A stretch of 64,000 nt of DNA from Rhodospirillaceae bacterium (GTDB lineage: Bacteria > Pseudomonadota > Alphaproteobacteria > Dongiales > Dongiaceae): positions 62,001 to 126,000 of the forward strand of contig SSEL01000002.1 in assembly GCA_008012315.1 (NCBI GenBank). The letters are read 5' to 3'. The stretch's first letter is position 1. Every line of letters begins with the position of its first letter. Shown piece after piece: positions 19,391 through 27,425 of this stretch. The notes under the pieces are model-generated. The model was not told the DNA's origin. It saw only the letters and a list, made by a program, of their open reading frames with translations, and made no database searches. Both the position numbers and the translations under genes were made by a program.

Positions 19391-20530
19391 ATGGCTGAAC
19401 GTCAAGAAGAGTTCGCGTATACTCCTAACCTATTAAATTCTCTAGAAAAATCTCTGTCGGCGCCAAGGTTCGGGTCATATGTGGTTCGGGGTGGAGGGAA
19501 TGACAAAGTCTATGCCCTTGACCTATATCTTTTTAACGCGCGCCTCGCTAAAGCCCTGCTTTTTCCACTGCACGTCGCCGAAGTCACCGTCAGAAATGCA
19601 GGGAACGAGATATTGGTCAAAGATTTTGGATCTGATTGGCCAGGCCCGGCTGCCGCCTTCAGGACAAACCTACCTGCACCGCATCCCGCAACCGCAATCG
19701 ACAAAGCTGTTGAGCGACTGCAGACGGACGGCGTCCTTCAGCCCACCACTGATCAAATCGTGGCGACACTGACATTTGATTTTTGGTCCAATCTCTTTCG
19801 CTCCGACTATGATCGATACATCTGGCAGACAAACATCCACGCGGCTTTTCCAAATCTGCCGCAAATCGAAGGACGGCCAGAAGTTCAGAAACTCGCGAGA
19901 AGTGTGAATCGTCTTCGAAATAAGGTCGCTCACCATGAGAGCCTCCTAGACGTTCAGCGGCTGCCAGATGAGCTCGACATACCAGGGCAACTGAGCCAAA
20001 TCCTCAAATTGATCGCGTTGAGGTGCAAAGAGACGGCTAAGTGGACGAAAGCTCATAGCACAGTCGGACGCGTGCTGCGTGATCGACCGACCAAGCATGT
20101 AGGTCGAACGGGCCAACCCGCTATAGACCGCGCCATTCGCAAGTTCGAGACCTTGAAAGAGAGCGATAAGGTCGGCGATGCCCTCGAAAAAATCATCAAG
20201 CATCAAGAAGCAATTGCTGTCGTAGAGCTCACGGAGCAAGAAGCTCCGTTCGCGCTGCTCAGTAGTGAGGACGTTGCAAGATGGCTCTCATCAAGCCACT
20301 TGGATGGTTACGTCTGCCTCAGCGACGGAACAATTAAAGATGTGCTGCAAGCGTCGCGGCCTCGATCAATATTGATCAAGGATAAGCAGGTTACTGTACC
20401 GGAAATAACGCAGCTAATGTACGAACCTGGGAAGAGTAGCAAAGAACGCCCATCAGCAGTCATCATAACCGAGGGTATCCCGCCGACACCTGTTGGCATC
20501 ATCTTGCGGCCTCATACGAGGCTGACATGA
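19391..20530 (+). CDS. Abi-like HEPN protein with C-terminal CBS-pair-like region
   Basis: Abi signature 'IVATLTFDFWSNLFRSDYDRYIWQTNIHAAFPNLP'; RNKVAH = RX4H HEPN motif; C-terminal repeats resembling CBS motifs. Confidence 0.75.
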   Translation: MAERQEEFAYTPNLLNSLEKSLSAPRFGSYVVRGGGNDKVYALDLYLFNARLAKALLFPLHVAEVTVRNAGNEILVKDFGSDWPGPAAAFRTNLPAPHPATAIDKAVERLQTDGVLQPTTDQIVATLTFDFWSNLFRSDYDRYIWQTNIHAAFPNLPQIEGRPEVQKLARSVNRLRNKVAHHESLLDVQRLPDELDIPGQLSQILKLIALRCKETAKWTKAHSTVGRVLRDRPTKHVGRTGQPAIDRAIRKFETLKESDKVGDALEKIIKHQEAIAVVELTEQEAPFALLSSEDVARWLSSSHLDGYVCLSDGTIKDVLQASRPRSILIKDKQVTVPEITQLMYEPGKSSKERPSAVIITEGIPPTPVGIILRPHTRLT

Positions 20531-20847
20531 TTACACAGTGCAAGAAGACAAATGGCAGCGGCTAAAGCATGGGAGTTCCGAGCTGGCTGTTTGGCAAAAA
20601 GCAGGAGCACTGCCCGGTCAATGCGTCTGAGGCTCGGTCGCAGTTCGACTGATTTCAGAGCGGCCGATACCTCAAGCCCTAACGCTGCTTTCTCCATCCG
20701 TCCAATCCGACGTAAGGCGTTAGCTGACAATAAACGCGCTTTAGCCGCGAACAAGACAAGCAGCACAGCTTTCGTGGTGACACTTCCTTAACGAATCGGC
20801 CCTAGGAACTTTCTCTGACCTAAGAAAAGAGTCTTCAGAGGTGCCAA

Positions 20848-21756
20848 GTGCCGGATCTAGCCAGAAATAAGCAAACTCGGGACATTCATTCTGCCGCGGA
20901 ACTACGAGTGGTCGAAGAGCTGCGGGATGCGACGTGGGAGTGCCCCGATTGTGCCGTAGAAATGCATGCAGCCGCTGTTGATCCGGACAGGGAGTTCAAG
21001 AAGGCTCCCTACTTCACTTCCAAAGCTAAGCATATGGACGATTGTCGCGGAGATGGCATCTGGGAAGACGTGGCACCAGGACCTCGACGCCGGGCGAATG
21101 ATCAAATGCTGGCTGCCGCACGTATTCCCGTAGGGCTCCGCTTGGCGCAACAACGTCTGCGTGTCAATCGGGTGGAAGGGGAAGAAGTAGCGGCTCCGCA
21201 ACCCCAAAATCGGAATTACATCCGACCGGCGCCCGACGGCAATGATCGGCAACGGGATTTAATTGCAGGAACGATCCATCGGATTGCCGAAGCGTACGCA
21301 ACGTTTGATATCGACGAATTGCCGCTTGAAATAGCGGGCTGTGTCGGCAACACCTACGGTACCTGCTTTGAGCGGTTAGGCAACATATGGCGGCCCCAAC
21401 AATATCCCCGCAAAATTTATTACGCGGAACTGGCGTTCCAGCGTTTCGTCACTAATGCAAACAGCATCCAAGTGTTCCTGTATCCGGCTCTCATGCCTCA
21501 GGGCCCAAGAGGGGAGGGAAATCAGCTTCAGCGGCTTTCCGTCACTTTCGACATGAATGATTGGACAGATCGTCGAAGAAACGGATTTCAAGATGACTTA
21601 GAAACTTATCGCCGAGAGCAAATGAGGCTTCGGAATGAAAATGCGGATACCCTCGTACATTTGTTCTTCCTTGGGGATCAAGACCCAGGGAACCTTCTAA
21701 ACTTCGTCGTCAACGATCCTCGGTTGGCGGCATTTATCAGAATGCCACCTGCCTAA
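20848..21756 (+). CDS. Hypothetical protein with N-terminal zinc-ribbon/CoiA-like segment
   Basis: WECPDCAVEMHAAAVDP..KAPYFTSKAKHMDDC; GTG start. Confidence 0.55.
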   Translation: MPDLARNKQTRDIHSAAELRVVEELRDATWECPDCAVEMHAAAVDPDREFKKAPYFTSKAKHMDDCRGDGIWEDVAPGPRRRANDQMLAAARIPVGLRLAQQRLRVNRVEGEEVAAPQPQNRNYIRPAPDGNDRQRDLIAGTIHRIAEAYATFDIDELPLEIAGCVGNTYGTCFERLGNIWRPQQYPRKIYYAELAFQRFVTNANSIQVFLYPALMPQGPRGEGNQLQRLSVTFDMNDWTDRRRNGFQDDLETYRREQMRLRNENADTLVHLFFLGDQDPGNLLNFVVNDPRLAAFIRMPPA

Positions 21757-22259
21757 GCTGCTACTGAAGGCGAATGAAAAGCTGCCTGGGAAGATACGTT
21801 TGCTAGCCGCCTTAGACTGCGAGCAGCGAGGATATGGAATATATCGACGCCTGCTTCCTGCTGGATGCCAGTGAGTAAGGTGCCTGCAAGGTCGTAGCTA
21901 AGGACCGATCCGTGGTCCCTCTGGGTTTTGCAAAATTCGATGATGACCGATCCCCATATGGCAGATGAATGAGCCTCGACGAATTCACTCGTCACGCGAC
22001 TGACCCAGTCCGAACGGTCAATACTTCTCCACAAATTTCCACGGTCATGTAGGTATATGCCGAAGTGATCCGCGCCCCGGCGTGCTGCCGGTGCCAGCGA
22101 ATTCCACCAGGCGCAGAGGTAATGAACGCCCTCGACCCCTCCGATGGCTTGAGCCTTGTTAAGTGTCGGGGCAGGCAAAAGGGGAAGCTGAATTGTATCA
22201 GTCAGGGTTTCAGACACAATTTTGGGCAAGCTTTCGTGGACCATAATGTCGACCTCCAA
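21753..22259 (-). CDS. Hypothetical protein downstream of the cyclase operon
   Basis: 168-aa ORF, 4-bp convergent overlap with 20848..21756; same strand as cyclase operon. Confidence 0.5.
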   Translation of the reverse strand: MEVDIMVHESLPKIVSETLTDTIQLPLLPAPTLNKAQAIGGVEGVHYLCAWWNSLAPAARRGADHFGIYLHDRGNLWRSIDRSDWVSRVTSEFVEAHSSAIWGSVIIEFCKTQRDHGSVLSYDLAGTLLTGIQQEAGVDIFHILAARSLRRLANVSSQAAFHSPSVAA

Positions 22260-22401
22260 ATGGCAGAATCACCAGGCCAACACGCAAACTTGCAAGAGAC
22301 CATAGTTTTTTACGCGAAGAGAGGATAACGAAATCGACCTCAAAGAAAGCGCTCTAAGGCGGCTTCGAGATCGTCGTCGGGCCTCTTAGGGAGGATAGAC
22401 C

Positions 22402-23196
22402 CTAGCTTTTTCGCCTCAGCGGACAGTCATGCATTGTGCCGCAGCATGCGCGTTTCTTATGCGAGCGCCAAAAGTCCGCCTCTGCTGCCTGCCAATTAGC
22501 CTCGGTGAGCACCAGGCAGATCTTCTTCTTTTTGCGGCACTCACGCCGGAGGTATGGACGGCCACGTCTACCTTTGTACCCGCATAGGCACGGGAGTCTC
22601 CCGTTGAGCAAACGTTTCCGGTCCGGGTTCACCAGCCATTGATTGTCGACGATCCAGCCTCGACCTGATCGCGCCTGAAGAAGATCCGCCTCTTTGCCAA
22701 GGATCTGGGCAGCCGTCTCAGCCGCGAACTGATAAATAGCCGCATCACCATGTGCCAACTCAGCATAGCGGGGCCAGAATCCACTCTCCGCCGCAGTGTC
22801 TTGGCACAACAGGTAAAGCTCAACCTTTTGCCACCAAGAGATCGCATTCTCGGGTGTGGAAATGCCAATCTCGGCTCGATAACCAAGGCAAAATGACTGG
22901 TCAGAATTGATGTGGCGTTGGGGACAGAACGTCGGAAGCTGACCATATCCGTCCTCTCTGACCTCGATCTCCTCTGCATCAGTCTCTTCGATCAAAAGAT
23001 TGTAGGACCGGCCTTCAACGCCTCCGGCACCCATGGGGCGCGCCGAAACGGACAATCTATTTACCCGGTATTTGCGGATAAATACCCAAGCTGGGACATG
23101 GCGGGCAATAAGCTGTAACGCTGTTGGAGAACTCATTGCCGCGCCGGTACCGCCAAAATTACCTGTCGGAATACGAACGTGCTGACGGTTGCTCAC
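22402..23196 (-). CDS. Cys/His-rich protein resembling E2-associated cysteine-rich proteins
   Basis: FCPQRHINSDQSFCLGYRAEI ... LPCLCGYKGRRGRPYLRRECRKKKK ... RACCGTMHDCPL; GTG start at 23196, alternative ATG at 23136. Confidence 0.6.
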   Translation of the reverse strand: MSNRQHVRIPTGNFGGTGAAMSSPTALQLIARHVPAWVFIRKYRVNRLSVSARPMGAGGVEGRSYNLLIEETDAEEIEVREDGYGQLPTFCPQRHINSDQSFCLGYRAEIGISTPENAISWWQKVELYLLCQDTAAESGFWPRYAELAHGDAAIYQFAAETAAQILGKEADLLQARSGRGWIVDNQWLVNPDRKRLLNGRLPCLCGYKGRRGRPYLRRECRKKKKICLVLTEANWQAAEADFWRSHKKRACCGTMHDCPLRRKS

Positions 23197-24646
23197 TCAC
23201 GATTTTGACAACCGGCGACGTCGGCAATCCGAGAAGGTTTGCCGCCACCGGGTATTCATGAAGGACACCGCTGGAGAAATACTTCCGTACATTGTCATTC
23301 GCGTGTCGATGAGCTTCAGGACCCATGCTGAAGCCACCGCCTTCGATGCCCTGCTGCTGGAGCTCAGAGACAACAACGGCGAGACCGGCCGCACACCGGA
23401 TGCTCTCTTCACCAGGGTGACCGATCCGGGTCAATGGAATTGGACCATACTCGATCCCAATCGCGAGATCCAACGGGGCCAGACCTTCGACAATCGTGGT
23501 GCACAGCTTAAATGACGACTTCATCGCCGTCGCACATTCTACCGCGTCTTGCACTGTGCCTTTCGGGTCGTCTTTTTCCTGTCCTTCCGCCATCAAGCCG
23601 TGAATGCAATCACCAATGAAGCGGACGCGTTTGCCCTTGAAGTCTTCTTTGAGAACGTCATTCAGCTCTTCGCGGATGGTATGAATTCCAACCACTGCAC
23701 GCCGGATAGCCTCAATTCCTTCCCTCATCGCGTTGTCGACAAACTTGGTATATCCGTCGATATCGGCAAAAAGAGATACCATTCCCCGGCGGATAGTGCG
23801 TGACGGCACCAGGTCGTCAAAGTCCACTGACGACAGAGGAAGGGTAGGACGAACGAACGTGAAGTTCGGGCGCTGCAAGGCTGCCTGAACCACCTTTTGG
23901 GTCGCTGCATCAATAGAGGTGAAAGTAAAGGACTTACGGAGTTCCTCAAGCAGCCGCTGTGGCGCGGCTACACCTGTCTTCCAGGGATCAGACGGACGAT
24001 CATTGAGGATGCTGTCGGCATGGTCGGTCAAGTGAACGCCAGGACCGTCCTTTTCCTTTGCCGCCAACTTTGCAGCATGATTGGCCGGACGCCCAAGGAA
24101 CAACGTATCAGTGTCATGGGAGCGACCGGCAGTCATGGCAAGGCAGTTGCCGTGATCAATGCCAAAGCGAAATGTGGCAGGAATGTTGTAGGCAGCAGCG
24201 ATCTGTCGCATTGCCTCATTCAACTTGTCAGCTAGCGCCACCGCCTTACGCACCTGTTCTTGCGGCTTGCCTTTAGGTTCGACAACGATGGCATGCAGTC
24301 TCGGGCCATGGAAATCCACGCGAATGGCATCTTCGCCGTCCACGATGGAGTCCCACACCTGGTAGTATGCATTGAGAAACGTCAGAATCCGACGATGACT
24401 TGCCTCGGTCTCGGTTCTATCTTGATCGAGAACGATTTCATTGAAGTTCATCATCTGGCCATATAGATGCGCACCCTCAACCAATAGGGCCACACCATTC
24501 GGGAACGATTTGGTTGCAGATTTCTGAAGCGCTTCCGCCTTCATGATATTGCGGTGCTCAAGAAGGCTGAGTTTCGGGTCGACCTTCGGCGCACGCACCA
24601 TGTGCTGCTTGATCCTGGCCGTAGCGCGTTGCTTATCCCAAGCCAT
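23159..24646 (-). CDS. Protein with two tandem class III nucleotidyl cyclase-like domains
   Basis: C-terminal domain SLFADIDGYTKF ... VRFIGDCIHGLM; N-terminal domain RFGIDHGNCLAM ... FLGRPANHAAKLAA. Confidence 0.82.
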   Translation of the reverse strand: MAWDKQRATARIKQHMVRAPKVDPKLSLLEHRNIMKAEALQKSATKSFPNGVALLVEGAHLYGQMMNFNEIVLDQDRTETEASHRRILTFLNAYYQVWDSIVDGEDAIRVDFHGPRLHAIVVEPKGKPQEQVRKAVALADKLNEAMRQIAAAYNIPATFRFGIDHGNCLAMTAGRSHDTDTLFLGRPANHAAKLAAKEKDGPGVHLTDHADSILNDRPSDPWKTGVAAPQRLLEELRKSFTFTSIDAATQKVVQAALQRPNFTFVRPTLPLSSVDFDDLVPSRTIRRGMVSLFADIDGYTKFVDNAMREGIEAIRRAVVGIHTIREELNDVLKEDFKGKRVRFIGDCIHGLMAEGQEKDDPKGTVQDAVECATAMKSSFKLCTTIVEGLAPLDLAIGIEYGPIPLTRIGHPGEESIRCAAGLAVVVSELQQQGIEGGGFSMGPEAHRHANDNVRKYFSSGVLHEYPVAANLLGLPTSPVVKIVSEQPSARSYSDR

Positions 24647-24655
24647 TCATATCTC

Positions 24656-25828
24656 CTAAGACCAATAGACGATCAAATCGGTATTCTTTACGCGGGCATT
24701 GAAGGGGCCATGAAGGATGATTTCGTTGGCGTCGTCCTGCTGCCTCATGAAGTCAAAAAATTCTTGGCTGACGCGGATGGCACCAACCGCATCGGGATCG
24801 GAAGCAGGCAACTGATCAGCTTTGCGCCCGACATCTGAGGCGCGCATTTGCTCGAAGCGGGCGCCGCGGTTAACCGTTTCTCCGATTAGCGTAACGGCTA
24901 TGCGATTGTCGGTGCCGAAATCACCGAAACAAGCGGGGCCGTAATGCAAGCCAATGCGAAGAGACAATTCCGAGGTGCCGAGTTCTTGAATCCGCTGGGC
25001 GAAGTCGCTCACAACTTGTGACGCCGCAGCATAAGCTCGCAATGCGACATCTTGTTGATAGTGACCTTCACAGAACCAATAGGCCATCAAGCCGTCACCC
25101 ATCAGTTTGTCTATCTCTCCTTTGAACAACGCGATGGTCTGCATCTGTAGACCCATAAGAGCTGCCACAACCTCGGCCACGCGTTCAGGAGTTTGTCGAT
25201 TGGCCCAGGTGCTGAAACCGGCGATGTCGCTGAACCAGACGATCACTTCCCGTCTCCTTATGGGAAGTGTTTCTCCAGATAGGGCGGTCCGTACGAAACC
25301 GAGCGCCGTATGGTCGCAGAATCTCGACAGCAGGCGACTCTGTGCGCCGATCTCACCATGCAGCCCCGCACGCTGGGTGCTCGCTTGTTCAAGCTTCTCG
25401 TTTACGACATTTGCCAGCAGCGAGAAGATTTGAGCGCGCTGTTCAGAAGGCACTCTTTCAATGAGCCCGGCATCGAACTCCAGCAACGTAGTGTCTCCAT
25501 GGCATTTCATGTCTGCCGTTCGACCCGTTGCACGCCCCTTCCTAATTGCCGAGGGCGTTTGCGCCGACAGAAAAGCCATCTCACCGATTAGTTCTCCGGC
25601 AGCACGTTCTTGAAAGAACGTACCGTCGGCATAGTAGATATCGACCTGTCCCTCGACGATCAGCCAGAAGCAGGTGGCGACGTCACCTGTCCGACAAAGG
25701 ACATGGTCGTGGCGATACTTTTGGATGGTATGGAAAGCAGAATCCGTCAGCAGCGTGAAAAGGGAATCGGCCGCCTCCGAATAATCGGAGAGAAAATTGC
25801 GCAGCACGTTCGGCCATTCTTGCATCAA
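24656..25828 (-). CDS. Cyclic-nucleotide-binding (CNB) domain fused to class III adenylate cyclase
   Basis: CNB: FWLIVEGQVDIYYADGTFFQERAAGELIGEMAFLS; cyclase: FSDIAGFSTW, DKLMGDGLMAYW, RIGLHYGPACFGDFG, TLIGETVNRGARFEQ. Confidence 0.88.
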   Translation of the reverse strand: MMQEWPNVLRNFLSDYSEAADSLFTLLTDSAFHTIQKYRHDHVLCRTGDVATCFWLIVEGQVDIYYADGTFFQERAAGELIGEMAFLSAQTPSAIRKGRATGRTADMKCHGDTTLLEFDAGLIERVPSEQRAQIFSLLANVVNEKLEQASTQRAGLHGEIGAQSRLLSRFCDHTALGFVRTALSGETLPIRRREVIVWFSDIAGFSTWANRQTPERVAEVVAALMGLQMQTIALFKGEIDKLMGDGLMAYWFCEGHYQQDVALRAYAAASQVVSDFAQRIQELGTSELSLRIGLHYGPACFGDFGTDNRIAVTLIGETVNRGARFEQMRASDVGRKADQLPASDPDAVGAIRVSQEFFDFMRQQDDANEIILHGPFNARVKNTDLIVYWS

Positions 25829-26097
25829 TCACCGTCACACGAAGATGTGTCTTTCCCAGAAAATAGAGATAGGGCGCGGCGAAATGTCTTCAACCAAAAT
25901 TATGTACGGTTAACTAATTTTTAACGCTTGACGCGAGTCGATTTGAGGATCGCCGCTTGTTGCCGAGTCGCCTGGCCGCAGCAACCATTGATGCCTGCGG
26001 TGGCCTTTACCCAAGCCGTGCAGTGGCCGTCATGCTGGACTAGGTGGTGGCAGTGATGAGGTAGGCCTTGACCACCGTAACCCACGGGTATTTAAAT

Positions 26098-26158
26098 ATT
26101 GCCACAAAGCAATTAATAAACACATAAGTAATTATCGGTTGCTATAAAGCAACTGATA
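26098..26158. promoter_or_regulatory. Two tandem dyads upstream of MNT gene: ATTGC-n6-GCAAT and TATCgGTTGCT-ataa-AGCAACtGATA
   Basis: Second dyad 26133-26158 (10/11 arm matches), both containing AAAGCAA; 16 bp upstream of ATG. Confidence 0.65.
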
Positions 26159-26173
26159 AGCGACGAGGCGACT

Positions 26174-26824
26174 ATGAGGCCATCCCAACACCAAAGTGCA
26201 TTGCGTTGTCCGCTCAATGACATTCTCGGCTCAGAGGCTGGTGTGCGTCTCATCCGAGAACTAGTTCGGCATGGAGGAGCCTTGAGCACCGCCAGGCTCG
26301 CGCATGCCGCCGGAATGACCCGATTTGGTGTAGGCAAGACCCTTACGTTGCTTGCCGCAATCGGTGTCATCGAGAAAATTGGAAGCGGCAAATCGATCCT
26401 TTATCGCGTCGAAGCACAGCATCCATTGATTCCTGCCATCGGTGCCTTATTCCGTGCCGAAGATGAACGCGTCGACGGGATAATCGATGCCATCGCTAAG
26501 GCGACCAACGATCCGGAGATTGTTGGTGCCTGGATCTATGGCAGCTTTGCCAGGGGCGAGGATACTATCGATAGCGATCTCGATATCGCCATTGCAACCA
26601 CTACCCGAAACATACAGCTCGCCGACAATGTCCGCTCTGCTCTCGATCAAGCTGCCGAAAAACTCTTCTTCTCTCCATCCGTCGTCGACATCGATTTAGC
26701 AGATGTAGAGCGATTGAGTACCGGCGATCCCTGGTGGACGAACCTCGTCAAGGAGGCCATCGTGGTCAAGGGAGAGAGGCCGGAAATCGTGGCCAAGCAC
26801 CGCAGGGTCAAAGCTCATGGTTAG
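26174..26824 (+). CDS. HTH-MNT minimal nucleotidyltransferase (antitoxin of HEPN-MNT module)
   Basis: GSFARGEDTIDSDLD = GSX10DXD; N-terminal winged-HTH-like region. Confidence 0.85.
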   Translation: MRPSQHQSALRCPLNDILGSEAGVRLIRELVRHGGALSTARLAHAAGMTRFGVGKTLTLLAAIGVIEKIGSGKSILYRVEAQHPLIPAIGALFRAEDERVDGIIDAIAKATNDPEIVGAWIYGSFARGEDTIDSDLDIAIATTTRNIQLADNVRSALDQAAEKLFFSPSVVDIDLADVERLSTGDPWWTNLVKEAIVVKGERPEIVAKHRRVKAHG

Positions 26825-27278
26825 GACGGGTCCCACCAAGACAGTGTCGTCCTCGCATGTACTTGGCCGTCTTCGGAAAGCCCGCAAATTCATGGATATC
26901 GCCCGCAATGAGATGGAGCTTGCCGACAAGAGCGATGAAACTGATCCGATAGTGTCAAACATGATTCTTGGCGCTATCGCCTATGCGGATTCACTGACCG
27001 CAGCGACCATTGGCGAGGTGAATCAAGGGGATCACGCCGGAGTAATAAAGGTCGTCCGCAAGGCCCTCGGTGATAGATTCCCAAAAGCTCAAGAAGGGCA
27101 TCTCAAAGCATTGCTGCAGAGAAAGGACCAGTCACAGTACGGCAGTGCCTTCGGTCCCTATCAGGCCGCGGAAAGCCTGTTAAAACACGCGAAAGAATTC
27201 TCTGCATGGGCCGAGCTCGAGCTGAAACGTATCCAACCAGGACTGGAGAGTACCAGTCACGATAAAAAGAAAGAATGA
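26817..27278 (+). CDS. HEPN-like partner of MNT
   Basis: 8-bp overlap with MNT gene; all-helical composition; no canonical RX4-6H seen. Confidence 0.6.
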   Translation: MVRTGPTKTVSSSHVLGRLRKARKFMDIARNEMELADKSDETDPIVSNMILGAIAYADSLTAATIGEVNQGDHAGVIKVVRKALGDRFPKAQEGHLKALLQRKDQSQYGSAFGPYQAAESLLKHAKEFSAWAELELKRIQPGLESTSHDKKKE

Positions 27279-27425
27279 CGGCGCAGAGTGATCACGGACT
27301 ACCTTTTAGAGGGGATCGGTCCGGCGTCTATTGATTAAGACAAAGCTGCCCGATCAAAGATTGGCGCGGCGCTTAACTGCAACGAAGCCCAAGTGCCCCT
27401 GCCTGTCGACCCGCTAAAGAGCCCT

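Noticed and set aside
22402-25828. Complete ubiquitin-like (E1/E2/JAB) conjugation module
   Set aside because: No E1, E2 or JAB motifs found in neighbouring ORFs; only the Cys-rich protein is suggestive.
25966-26043. Short frame SRLAAATIDACGGLYPSRAVAVMLD* between cyclase and MNT genes, possible gene remnant
   Set aside because: Only 25 codons, no start; cannot be assigned without a search.
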